NCBI GenBank assembly: GCA_013398055.1
Contig: VZRS01009608.1
Coordinates: 366,064-430,063 of the forward strand
Source: Ifrita kowaldi
Lineage: Eukaryota; Chordata; Aves; Passeriformes; Cinclosomatidae
DNA: 64,000 bases
Direction: 5' to 3'
Shown here: piece by piece, positions 48,700 through 61,663 of the stretch
How positions within the stretch are numbered: the stretch's first letter is position 1
Layout: each line of letters starts with the position of its first letter
The notes under the pieces: generated by a model
Told to the model about the DNA's origin: nothing
Databases searched by the model: none
What the model saw: the letters and a program-made list of their open reading frames with translations, nothing else
Position numbers and translations under genes: made by a program

Positions 48700-51600
48700 A
48701 AAAACCCAAAACTTGAATATTCAGCAATACAAGCCCTCTTTTCTCCCCACTGAAGGCAAAAGGCTTTAAAACATGGGGCACAGTAAGTTCAATCAAAATA
48801 AAAAGTACCAGGTTCCTAAATTATGGCTCCTAGATAGCTGGTTCTAACCTTAGCAGCTCTAAATGATCGGTGCCTAAAATATGTCAAATCAATAATTCAA
48901 TTAATTAGAAAGCTGCTCAAATGTGGGGCAATACATTACGACTGTTTACGTTAAGGAAACTGGAGATACTGAGAGCAGCTTCAGCTTGCTACGTGAATAG
49001 ATTGTCTGGAGAGATATTAAACAGGTGATGACAGTGGAAGGCAATTTTATATAGTGGGTGGCCACGGCATACGTGGCTGGGAGGGGTGACACATGTCTCA
49101 GAAACGTGACAAAATGACTGATTTTTCCAATAGCAAGACTTGCTACACTTGCCTAGCTAGGACCAACATCACCTGTATCACCTGGCACACAGCGAGTAGA
49201 TGTTACATTTCTATGTAATCATCTGTTCAGGAAACTTAACTCTGAATAACCCCAGACAAATATCCCAAATCCTCAAATTACAACTGGGGAAAACTTTCAG
49301 GCAGAAAAATTAGATGCACTGGGCTAAGGTGGACACATAGGAGCCTGGGACACATAAATTTGTTGTCCTAAAAGTATGTATTTGGAAAAGAAAAAAACAA
49401 AACAAAATAAACAAAAAAACCCAGAAAGTAAAAAAAAACCAAAAAACTACAGTTGTATTGAAAACAGAGGCATCTCTTAATGCAAAATAATAATAAAATG
49501 ATAAAAAAGGGGGCTCTCTCCATTAGAAAGCGCAGAACAGAACCAGTGATTCAGACTCTGGTGCCTTTGACTGAACACGTTTTGTCTCTAAAATGCATTA
49601 AAATCTTTGGAAAGTTGACTTTGCTGTACATGCAAAAAGAGAAGTGACACGGGAAATGGCTGCAAGTTTCTTTCAAGAGAGAACAGAGAGATAAAAGGAA
49701 TGGATATGCAATGCTTTCAACTCAGTGGGGAAAAAAAGAGAAGAGGGAGCCCAGCTCAGAAATGAGAGCAAGTTCTAAAATTGGAAACACTTGCTGGAGA
49801 CGGGAAGAAGCCAATAGCAACATTTTAGGCTGGTGTGAAAGTGCTTTTATTGCATGTGTGAGCCGTTTCACAAGTACAGCTCCTGCCAGCCTGGATGTGA
49901 ACCGCAGCAACTGCAGGATGCAGGAGCCTGCAGGGCTGCAGAGCTCTCCAGCACCTGTACCCAAACATTCCAGCCAGCAGCTCCCCCAAACTCAGCACCC
50001 CATGATGCAGGGATCTGCTCCTGAAGCCAATCCCTTCAGCAGCAGCTCTGGCCAGTTCCTGTGAACAGCAGCACGCAGCCCTTTCAGCTGTCAGTGCTTG
50101 CAAGGTTCCCTCTCAGGCTAAAACAGAGTTTTGCAGCTAAATTCCTGTGTGCCACCATATGGATTTACTGGGATATAATACCACCCGCTCATGAGGATCA
50201 AACTATGGTCGTGCATTGAAAATGATTCAATGTCTACATTGCTAATATGTTGACTCCCCCAATTACACTAATTGCAATGCATTTTAAGATCAACACTTTA
50301 AGGGATTACTACAAAATGAAAGTTTTTCAATTTGCTCAAAATCTACTTTTTTATCTCATTTTAACTTCTCTTTTACATCCTTTATTTTTCAATACAAGCT
50401 AATATTTATTTTTTTCCCAAACACTCTGTCTAGAATACATTCTGTATTTAAAAAGAGGTCAAAACTGACATTCATATATAAACAACTGAGCTCCATTATT
50501 TCTGCTGCTCCAGCTTGGGATACTTTTGCCACCTGTCCCTGTCAGATTTTCTTTAAAGAAAACATGGAAGCTTATGTAGGAGAACAAGGAAATACAAATA
50601 TTCAGAGGTGAAATTTAGTGCCTGTTTCGCTAAATTTAGCAACACTGTAACTGTAAACTATGTAAAAAAGGAAATGGGGTGGAATGTCTCCACAAGAAAC
50701 CATGTTTCTCAGCACAATAAATATTTCCAAACCCCTAAAACCAAAAGAATAAGCACTCCAAGCAAATAGGCATAGAATTGCTACATTTTCAAGTAAATGC
50801 GTAAGTTTAAAGCCAATTTCTCTAGCCAAAACTATGAATTTTTCCGCTACGTGAAAATCCACAAGATTTCTTTTTGAGTATCTCCTATCTTTAAGATGAA
50901 TACTTGCAAATATTTAAAATAAATCGACATTTTTTAACCCCATTTCTGGCAACAAATCTCTTTAAACAATAGCAGCACTAATAACTTTTGCAATGTGAAC
51001 ATACTAAAAAATAAATCGCATCCTCATGAAAAGCAAAATTAGGTGTCCCAGCATTGTTATAACATGAAAAACAGTAACTTTACATACTTTGAGTTTTGTA
51101 GATCTCTCTTTTCTCACACATTATGCTGTTGTAACTCATGAGATCTTTTTTTAACTTCAGCTTCCACTGGAGGAGCTTCATCTGCAAACACTAATTAGCA
51201 CAGGCAGGCTCAGAGCTTCCTGGCTAGCTGGGTGATCGTGCCTGCAATATGTTGCAGCCATGGTACACAGCTCGTTTTCGAATCAAATATTTAGATACTG
51301 CTCTGGAACAGCTGGAACCTGTGTGAATCCTTATGAAATTAAATAGTTGACATCTTTTGACGCACTTTTATAATAGCAACAAAAAAACCCAACAGACATA
51401 GAGAAGACTTGATTGTAAGCACGCTCCCCTCTTCTGATTGAATCAGAAGGCAGTCTGCTGCCTTGGTTTTTAATCTTTTATAAATCAGAGAGTAAAGGAA
51501 AAGTATTTGAATTACAATCCACAGCAAAAAAAGCACAGCAAGAGCAACCCTCCATTCATCTTTGGACGGGATAAGGAAGCTGGGAGGCAGTGCCGGTCTT

Positions 51601-53816
51601 ATCCCAGAGTCTGCAAGCAGTCAGCTCTTAAAGACTGAGACGTCCTCAACAGCAAACGCCCTGCTCCTCTGTTCCACGGAGAGAGTTTCACGCTCTCTAT
51701 CTACCCCGCCCGGAGGTGTTATCAGGCCTGGGGGGCAGAGGCACGTGAGGAGCAGCCACCCAGGGGCTTTTTTACCCTCTCCTTTCACAGGCATTTTTGC
51801 AGAGCTGGTTGCTATGGCAGGGAAGAAGCACTGACACATCCTGCTGCCATTTGCAGGTGGGTGTTAAATGGGCATCTCCGTTTGTGTTCTGGGGTAAACT
51901 GATTATATTTCACAGGCAGTGCAACTTCCCAGGTAGGGAAGAGACCAGAGGCAGTGGCAGCTGCTTCAGTGAGTGAGATTTAAAGAGGTCTCTGCTGGAA
52001 AAGCAAATGCAAAAAGCCCCTTTAAGCAAGACTAGCAGAAGACCTAAGGGATCTGTCTTAAAAAGCTGCTGAGAAGTTTTTCTAAATCCAAAAAGGCAGC
52101 ACAATATGCTGATGCTTCAACACAACTGCGTGGGATATCAGTTGAAAAAGCATCTAGAACCAGCAAGTTGCTGCAATTTGGATACAAAAATACCAGAAAA
52201 TGCACGTATGTTCTTCACATCAACTATATATTTCCTTCAGAGATTCCATATTCTCTCCATGCCACATTAAAATCAGTGGTAGCTTTGTACCTCCTGTAAG
52301 GCAGGAGGAAATGAAAGCAAGCTAGTAGATAATATTGGAATGAGCAAAAACTGGGAAGAGACAGAAAATAGAGACAAAGCATACATAATGAAAAACAACA
52401 TAAATGGAAAACAAAAGAAAGACTATAAAAAAGGAATAGTGTTGTAGAGATGAAAAGGAAGATAAGACAATGAAAATGCACACAAAGATTAAGAGCAGGC
52501 AAGAAGCAAGCAAAAGAAGAGCAAGGTTTTGCAATTATTTTTTTAAAATAGCAATTATTTTGTATTTTTATATAAAACCCTACCAATATATTAGGAGGCT
52601 CAGACATGGTCAGCCCACCACACTATATCACAGGTTTGTAAAGAAATTGCCATACATGTGTAGGATTAATTCAAGACAGAAAAAAACCCCACGTTACTCT
52701 CTTATCCATTCTTCTGGAATTTCTACAATTAATTAATAAATTATTGGCCATTTAATGTCTAGGTCTGTGCAATTTAAAATGACCAACCAATTCTTTCTGC
52801 ATATCACAGAACGACCAAATAGAGCGTGATGTGCATGGCAGAGTACTAGCTCAGTGTAATTCTTTTTCCAGCAAAGGCTGAAAAGAAGAACTTCTAACCC
52901 TTCCCTGAATGCAGAGCTAGTGAATAAGAACATTTTACTGTCTGCTTCTGCCTGCAGTGTCTATCTCAGCCTGTCAAGCCACTGGTAGAGCATAAAGCAG
53001 CTTCTAACTTACAGATGGATTCACCTGCCTGCGGGTCAGGCCAAGACAGAGGGACATGCCTCATTACTGTCTTTCTAATACTGATGGATAGCAAAGTTAA
53101 ATGTTTGAATCAAGCCACTCTTTCACACTGACCCCAGAAAGGAACAAATTAAGCAGGGAGAAGTGGTAAGCAAGCCCACACGAGTAACATTTAATTAAAG
53201 TAATTCTGTGGGTGGCTGGGTGTGTGGGAAAGCTGAAGAGGGAGATGTGTGGGAGAGGAATGAAAACTTGAGAGTATAAACAGGATTAAAAAAAAAAAAA
53301 GAATTTTCAGGGTTGAGGGTAATAACCCACTAAGCCATCCTGCCATCCTTAGCTGAGACCCACGTAGTCATGCAGGAGAATAAGTTTAGCTCTAGGCACA
53401 GACTGTCACATGAAGAGAAATCCAGTCTCATGACTTAAGGAAGAAGAGAGAACACCTCTCTGTATGATCTTCACAGCTTTTAACTGCAAACTCTGTCAGT
53501 TCTGCAGCTACCTGTGCTACCTGAGCACTCTGACCTCTCAGAGGCACTTTCCTGCAAGCAAGGGTAAGGATTTTGCTGGATGACCAAGAAGTTACAAACA
53601 CATTCTCGTGCCACTGCACAAGGCACTCCAAGCAATACACAAGTTTATACTGCAATCACAAAGAGTAGATGAATGCAGGGATCAACAACTTCTGATAGAG
53701 GTACGAGCCGTTAACAACCATTTGCATGTCAATTACAAGAGAATGGAAAACATCATTGGTCTTACCCAACCTGACACAGCCACTCACGCATTTACTGAAA
53801 ATGAGCTAATTTTCAC

Positions 53817-53890
53817 AAAAAAACCAAACCAAAACAAAACAAAACAAAAAAAACAAACAAACAAACAAAAAAAAAACCAAAAAAACAAAC
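53817..53890. repeat. A-rich (AAAC)n tract
   Basis: About 70 bases of AAAAC/AAAC units on the plus strand, giving a GTTT-rich stretch in the RBFOX1 transcript. No retroposon body was recognised. Confidence 0.88.
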
Positions 53891-56800
53891 CATGAGGATC
53901 AACTTTAATTAATATGTTGTAACGTGGAGCAAAGATGCAGAAGGTCAAATATAAAAGAAGTTGAAATTGGGTATTTCATCACACAAGGTCCCTTTTTACA
54001 TTTATAATCAGTGTATTCAGCAAAATGTGCAGCAATGTTTTTTCTCAATACATATGAGCCCAAAGCACAGCCAAATCATTTGCATGCCATGGCTACTTAG
54101 GCTGCACAGAGAGAAGAAAAAGTCAATAATGTAACATGTAAAATAATTGGTATGGAGAAGTAAAGAGCCCAAGAGACAATACAAAGTACAAGGAAACTTA
54201 AAAAAACGATATTAGCTTGGCTCTTTCAGGGGCAAGCAGGAAGAAAATCTTAAATTGTTTAATTGGTCAATTAAACTTGACAGAATAGCAATTCATTGGT
54301 AATGCTTTCTAGAAGAAACTTTTCAAGGTGCAGTAATATGACCATCTCTTGTTGACAATGTGGTTGGAAAAACCTCTGCAATGCTTTGTGCTTCAAATCT
54401 GCCTTAGAGCTGGCTGGAATTACCTGCTGAAGTGATCTAAGAGCTGTTAGTGTGCCCTATGAAGAACATTCAGAGGGTAATCAATGGCATTCAGCTAATT
54501 TATTTGAGCAAACATGACTAAAGATGACAGAGCATAATTGCTCTCTTTATCCTTGTTGGTGGGGGTGTTTTTTGGTTTTGTGGAGGAACTTCAGCTTTAA
54601 CACTTCATCAAGTTCAAGTGCACACAAATGAGGGAAGGAAGTTAAAATCACAGTCTCTAAAAAGACCCACAAAACCAGAATAATCATTTTTCTGTCTTCT
54701 ATTTCAACATCATGTTTTTAACCATTTCTTGCTATGAGAATCAAAAGGTAAAAGAAACTGAGATGATACCTAAATCACAATGATCAGGCACTGAGATCTC
54801 AGAAGAGCTGGCAGGGTAAGGCTGCTGTCCTCACACCACATACCCACTCACAGAATCACAAAGCCCAAGTTCACTCAGCAACACAGGAAAAAGAGGGTGG
54901 TTATTTATCTTCTTCCCAGCCAAAACAACGAAACACAAACAGGCACTCCATAAACAGCATCGTAGGAAACAGTCAGTGTCAGGTTCTGTGTATCCTCGAG
55001 GAGAATCTATTTTAGAGCTGGCACTGACACGCAGAGGGGCTGAAGTGAGCAGCGTGTTCCTGCTATTCCTTAGCAGAAGCAAAGGAGCACGCGTGGGGCA
55101 CAGTTGCAAAGCTGGCACGCAGGGCTCTCAGCAAGGAAGCCTCTTAGAAGCAATAATGCCTATGATCACAAGTCATTACTGTGCCTCACCACCCCAGCAC
55201 AGCATCATGTTATCTATTTGGGATGTCAGTTTTGATCTCTTCACTATGGAGTAGGAGCTGGACCGGGTTCCTTGCTTCTGCAGCTCTGAAGCACTCAGGG
55301 TCTCGAAATAAGCTCCTTGAAATATTTCCTTCAAGGAGCAGTTGGGACCAGTTATAATAGGTAGTATAAATGAAATAGCACACCATGCTGATACAATAGC
55401 CTGCGCCAGCAGGGTATGATTTAGATGAATAAACACTGCTGTAAGAGTTGTCAAAGCATTATCAGCTATCTAGCATACTGGTGGCAAACATCTAGAGACA
55501 AAAATATGGCATTGAAATAGAATAAAAACTGGGTCATTGATACCAGCTGGCAATAAAAAGTGTCCATGGGGAAATCTGACTTGCAAGATAGCCACTTTGT
55601 GGTGAAAATTCCAGTTCCTTTGCAGGGGGAGCACAGTGGCATCCTTTAGAGAAGGAATTGACATGGTTTTCTGCCCTGGAACTCTGCTCTGCTCCTTGCC
55701 AGCCAGAATTACACAGAGAAGGAAGTGAGCCACTCCTCCCCAAGCCACAGGAGACAGCTCCAGGTACCCCACGGAAACCTCTCAGGCAAGAGTAGGACAT
55801 TCAGAGACAGGGGTAACAGCAGCTGAGCTTGGCAGCACTGAGAACTGTCCCACCCACTCTGCAGACACTCGGCAGGTTGGACTCCAAACAAGCTCAGCTC
55901 GAGGCTCCTGAGCACAGCCAAGTTCCCTGAGGAGCCAGCACAGTACAGAGAACTTGGGTTTGAACATTTCTGCCTCGGGGACACGCTGCTGTAAGAGCAG
56001 CTAATAGACACCTGGACACCAGGTAGGATACAGCACACTGCTTAATGTGGAATACAACAGCACGAAGCAGCTGATGTAGCCCACACCACCAGGAGATGGG
56101 GAGGCCACAAATGAAACAGTAGGAGAGAAAGAGGAGATGAACCAAGGGAGAAAAGAAAGAAACTGGGAGGGGAAAATCACTTATACCAGTAGCTTGCATA
56201 AAGGACTGAGCAGGAAAAAGAGTTAATAAAAACCAAAAATATGCTGCTGAAAACTGTAGTAATAATCTACTCACCTGCAGGCTTAGGTAACACACTAAAG
56301 CACTTCACTCTAAACACTTCCTACTCCCAGCTTTCTTACCCAAATTAATAAGCACAACACAGTAATTGGTACACTAAACTCCAAAAATGTCAGCAAAGGT
56401 TGTACATATCCCACTTCCCCCAAACAACTAAGTTCAACATGGTAAATAATTCTGCAGTCCAAAGCATCGCTAAGCCTTAACAAATCCTCAGATGAAGAGA
56501 TGGCCTCTGCGACACCACTAAAACAGGCACAAACCTGGACAAATTAACACCAAGAAAAGAAAGCATTAAACTTACAGGCCATTAGATGCCAAAGCATACA
56601 CAACATCTCAAGGTAAAGCAAGGCAGCAAGAACAACAGACATAAATATCTAATATATCAATTATTGTCACACAGAAGTATCAGGTTCAGCAGATGCCACA
56701 AGAGGAATATTGATTGTAACCAAGCTGGAATTTAGTTCTAATGGTGAAGTTAGGAGGAAAATACCTTATCATCTTCCCAGGCCAGAGACAACCCACACCT

Positions 56801-59379
56801 CTGCACTGCACATCTTCTACAGGGCTTGAACAGCCCTGCATCCCCTAATGCCATGCTGGGTGCTGATGCTGAACACTTCAGACAGAAAAGCATCGTGCAT
56901 GGATCACTCCTCCAAGTAAACTGCGTTTTCCCTCAAGATCTCCCATCCAAACACACAACTTATCACACAGCTTTTCAGTTTCTGAAGCCTGGTAAAGTCT
57001 CAGTCCAAAACAGAAAGACTGCATAAGGATCTCAAGTTTTATGCAAAAGCAGAATTAAGTTTAGAGCAGCACGTTTTTTATATATACACATAAAACACAG
57101 AGCATTACTGCAACCTCAGCTCTTACCACACCATGAGTTACTTCCATTGTTAGTATAATACATTTAGAGAAGGAAACACTAGAGAAACATTTACTTTACT
57201 ATTACCTGCTCCCTCACACATGCCCAGCTAATGCCCATTTTATTTACACCCACATCTCCTGCTGTCATCAACAGAAGCTGTGCAGGAAAACCACAAAAAA
57301 AAAAAAATACTGAACAAGTTTTACTCAGAACTCTATGCACAATGAGTTTATGTCTATATATGTACACAGGTAAAGGGTGATTTCATAAAATGATTAAATG
57401 TCTTAAAAATAGTTTAATACACATAACTATTTAATGTAATGCTCTAAACTACTCTACAAAATCATCAGACACATTACTTTTAGCATAACTTTGTAACATA
57501 CTTTTCATTGATCCAACCTTCTAGGAAGAAGCCATTTACTATTTTTGTTAATGCCTTAAAGCATATTTGATGCTATGCAACTCCAGAAGTCTACCAGCAC
57601 TTAAATAACCCACTGCTGGTTGATTATTGATTTTGCATATACTCAGATGCACTTCATCCTTACTCAAAAAAACCAGAGATGCTCAGAGAAAACTCAAAGT
57701 AACTTTTGACAGTATTTTATTACCTACCAATGATTTTATATCATTTCAGCTAAGTCATCCTGTCTTTAATCATTTACTACCCTTTCATCCTGTCCCTCTT
57801 CTCCTGTTTCATAGCATCACAATCAGAGTTAGCAATCCCTGCACATACAACCCAAGCACCTCTTGTTCCAGCACTTGCTCTGAGAGAATACCGCGTTACT
57901 CTTTTATCTAAATAGATTAAAACTGGTCACTGAGAAAGACACTTTCTAGAAGTACAAGAGCGTGTCCGAGCGTACGTGAAGTACTTTTGAACATGAATCA
58001 CAAGAGCACTCTGCACAAAATTGCAAACCTGTAATAAAACCGATGATTGGAATTTTGTTCAGTTTGTGGCAAATGGGGATCCTGGCAGTGGTGCTGGCTG
58101 GGCCGGGATCACACCCTGTGTTGCAGTTAAGGATTCAAGAGAAGTTGCACAGAACCAGTTTATTTTTATTATTTTATCTTTACTGGGGTTTAGGTGGTGC
58201 TAGACCCAGTGTGAGCTCCAGCTTCAGTGTATGATTCTTTCAGATAAGAGGAAAGAACCTGGGACACTCAGAGAAAGCCTGGGAGATATCTCGCCTCAGC
58301 ATGGATTCAGTCCTTCGTGGAGGAGATTAAGTCACTTCTGGTAGTAACTCTACAATTTAGACAATTGCCCTGCAGTTTTTTAGGTTCACATTGCTAAATT
58401 TTAAGATCCATTTTTAATGGTGTATCCAGCTTCACATGCACATAAATTTGTGACTAAGAAAATTAAAAAATTGGTCTTGCCTCCAACAGCTTGTCTGATC
58501 TACATTAATCACAAGAGCATTCTTTTGTGACTGATTGGCCAATTGATTATTCTTCTTTCAAATGCATGTCATAAGCAGCTTACTGAAAGGAAACCAAGTA
58601 AAAATACTGGGACCTACCAAAAAATGCCACTATGTCCCCACACCGATTCCACTTAAAACGCTTTGATTGGAAATCAACTATTCTCAAAGGTAGCAGGAAT
58701 TAGAAAGAAACATAATTTTTCTCCTTCAACAATAAAGAGCACATGGTGGTACAATGTTGACAAAGTGCTATTGAAGCTCTCATAATAAAAACTTACATTA
58801 TTAAACCTACAGAGAGGTGTATACAGCTGGACCCTCATAATGTTACAAAGCCCATGTTAAATCTGCCTGGGATCCATCTGCATATATCTATTTATAAAGT
58901 CTCCACAGTTTGCCAAGAGCAGTGGCTAATAACATGCAGCATAACAGATTTTAAGTCTAGGTACCTGTAATTAAACTGTGAAAACGATATTTGTCTGTAC
59001 ATATGTAAACCTAACTGGTGAGCAATGTGTTAAATGTCAGTGCAGATCCATAGAGAAACACACTTCTTGAAAACCTACCTTTTCATTGCACTGTTCTTGA
59101 GGGAGAGAGTCCACAACTTTCAATATAACATTGCAATTTAGAAAAAAGTATCTTTTTAAAAACCAAACCAAACTAAAACTTTCTCAAATGGACCCTAAAG
59201 TCAAAAGGAAGGAAATCTAATTCTTTATAAACAGCATGGGAGCTACTTCAATATGTTCTGTCCATTCCTCTGTAAGAAAGGAAACCAGAATGCAAGGAAA
59301 GGATCCACAATAAAAAGAGCAAATAACTATACCATATTCCCTGAATATAACAGGTTAGTGGAATTGAAGTGTTGTCCTG

Positions 59380-60290
59380 CAGAGAATGGAAATTCACTCC
59401 AAGGGGAAACGGAAGGAAAAAGGTGTCTGACAGGTAAAATACAAGTTGGATATTAGGAAGGCAAAAAGCAAGTAAGAGCAGATAGCAAAGGACACAAAAC
59501 TAAATAACAATAAAGCCTATTTGCATATCAGAAGCAGGAAACTTTGCAGGGAATCATTGGATTTGCTAGAGCTGGGATTGAATAGAGCACTTGAAGAAGA
59601 TAAGGGCATTGCAGACAATCCAAAGTATGTCTTTTCACCAGCCTTTGCTATGGAAAATGTTGGGAAAACACATCCCTGACTACTCTGATAAAGTGACTGA
59701 CATTTCTTCAAACTGAAAAATCAAAACAGGGTGAGGAAACACAATCAATTGAAAGCAATAAATGATGAGGGATGAGCTCCTGTCCCACTCCCATCGACGG
59801 GTCTTTTACCATTGATTTTAGCACTGTCAGTATTTTACTTCAGGACTGAACAGAAACAGTTCCAAAATGTGAAAAGGCTGAGCTGGGCATCGCAGTGGAT
59901 TGTTCAGGTTGCAGCAGTGGTCACAAAAACCAAGCAAAAACAGAGAATACAAAAAGAACAAAAAAGGGACAGTAGGAAAGACTATCTTTTTAGTCAATAT
60001 CCAATCTCTTCTGGAGTATCTATTCAGCTTAGGATTCCTGCTCTAAACCAATGACAGTGGTATTTGACAAGAGTTGGACAACAATCAAAAATGATTATGG
60101 AAGCAAATCTTAAAAGCTGGAAAGAACTAGGAATTTAACTTAGCAAAGAGATGGATAAGAGGGGACACAGCAGAGCTGCAAAGAATACTATGAGATACAA
60201 GCAAATAGGATGCTCTTCAATTTAAACTTTCTCCCAATACTGGAGAAAAGGGCAACTCAGGGCAATAAACAGTTATCAAGTTAAAAATAA
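59380..60290 (+). mobile_element. Ancient CR1/L3-like LINE relic
   Basis: Two blocks follow the ancient amniote CR1/L3 LINE layout. The first (about 59440-59660) has aatacaagttggatattagg, atatcagaagcagg, and gataagggcattgcag followed by a cttttcaccagcctttgct segment, as in the ORF2 region before the reverse transcriptase. The second (about 60140-60290) has gatggataagaggggacaca, then tttctcccaatactgg, as in the ORF2 end. The intervening 480 bp is shorter than in a full element, so an internal deletion is likely. It is highly diverged with many stops. The exact boundaries are uncertain. Confidence 0.65.
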
Positions 60291-61420
60291 AAAGAACAAA
60301 ACATTTTACCGCATAAACCGCAAAAAAATGTCACTAATTTGCAAGGATTTCTCCATGATAATAGCAAGGAATATTCTTCAGTGCCTTTGCTCTTGCTTTA
60401 CTTTCTTGCTCATGCCCACATAAAGAAATTAGTGGCACGGCAATAAACATAAATTTGCAGAGCTCATTTAAACGGATGTGTTTTCCCTTTCCTCTTGCCC
60501 CAGTGCATGAAACCTTTTAGGCTGGATGTGAGCCAGGAAGGAAGGGGAGGTAAGCTGAGGCACGGAGCATGGCTGAGGCAAGGATGAGGACAGCCGGGAG
60601 AGATGTTTCAAGCGCTGCCTGTACTGTGCTCCATCCTGCACATGTAACGCAGGGGGCTGGCTGATGGCTCAGGAATCTGCCAGCTCTTGGCACTGGATAT
60701 ATTGGGTCCCACTCTAGAATTAAGACAGAAACACTAAACTATCAATGTGTGAAATTTGTGACTTAAATTACAAGGTAGAGCCATCCAAGGAGTCTCTTGC
60801 ATAATTCATGACACTTCAGAACTTCACATATAAATCAAATAGAAGGAAAGTCTATCATTTCTGCTCTGTTTAGCACAGATCCACACACAACTTGGGTAAT
60901 GGCTGCACAAACAAGCTCTCTAGAAAATACAATATTGCAGACATGCTCTTCACAATACTAACACAGTACATTTTGTACAGGATCATTCAATTAATACTTT
61001 TTTTAAAACTACTTGTGTCGAAAACACAGAAGTCGTTAAAAATAATCAAATGAGTCTGGTTTGGGTTTTTTGGTTGCTTTCTTTAGCCCCACAAATGAAT
61101 GCCTACAAACACTCATTTGCAATGTTTTTCCATATTGGACTTAATTAAAATTTATGCTATGATTCATGGGCTGGCTATTAATCATTTTGTCTAAAGCGGT
61201 TGAAAATGAAACTCCAAAGCTCCAACACTTATTAAGAAGCTCCAAAACCAGTGAAAACACATTCTCATGGTTCAACAGTAAACTCTGACAGACTTTCAAC
61301 CTTAACACGGCGACTAAGCCTAACGCAAATGAAGCGTGTCCAGCGCGACATAGGAGAAGATGTCATTGATAAACACACAGGAAACACAGAGCTTTAGAAA
61401 GAGCTGTAACCTTGACTTAC

Positions 61421-61663
61421 TGTGGCTGTGCCGGAGACAGTTTGTGCATTTGTGTCAGCCGCACTCTGTTCGGAGTGTGTCTGAGCAGGAGGGTACATGT
61501 TTAACGTGTGCTCTGGAACAGTGGTTTGGCCTGTGTAGTCTGGAGCTGGATGCGGATGTGGGGCTGTGTATTCTGCAGGGATACCGTTCTGAGGTGGAGC
61601 GAACTGGGCTGAGGCATAAGGCTGTGCCATTGTGTCAGGAGGTGCTGTAGCTTCCTGATTACC
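61421..61663 (-). CDS. RBFOX1: RBFOX1 coding exon 1 of 6 in window, N-terminal region (243 nt)
   Basis: Encodes 81 residues, from GNQEATAPPDT through MAQPYASAQFAPPQNGIPAE to QTVSGTAT. This is the low-complexity Ala/Pro/Gln/Thr N-terminal region in front of the RRM, with no folded domain. The acceptor reads tgattttcacag and the donor is a consensus gtaagt at 61420-61415. Both ends are phase 0. The frame is open back to the acceptor, so upstream exons outside the window supply the usual start in longer isoforms. The internal ATG at 61630-61628 (MAQPYAS) could start a shorter form, as the equivalent Met does in RBFOX3. Compared with the mammalian protein as I remember it, there are a few conservative changes: D for E in PAPDY, M for L in LNMY, and A/N in SAADTNAQ. 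The next exon lies 33 kb downstream. Confidence 0.97.

Larger units (their letters stand above)
28421..61420 (-). other. RBFOX1: RBFOX1 intron, 33 kb
   Basis: The longest intron in the window, separating the N-terminal exon from the RRM exons. It holds CR1 fragments at 34153-34206, 38870-39445 and 40597-40790, and an old CR1/L3-like LINE at 59380-60290. It also holds a 232-N gap (46146-46377), A-rich tracts (37354-37373, 53817-53890) and several conserved-looking non-coding patches (32990-33330, 37390-37760, 43080-43330, 48890-49160, 51120-51320). A GC-rich block at 39445-39790, next to the CR1 copy, has no identity I can name. The rest is ordinary AT-rich intron. Confidence 0.88.

Noticed and set aside
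52224..52607. 127-codon hydrophobic frame on the minus strand
   Set aside because: Phe/Leu/Cys-rich translation of AT-rich intron without a domain or splice context.
55894..56295. 133-codon hydrophobic frame on the minus strand
   Set aside because: Overlaps other random frames; no family recognised and no splice context.
61394..61630. Intronless frame ending VSQGYSSF
   Set aside because: The last residues are intron read-through after the gtaagt donor at 61420; the exon ends at GTAT.
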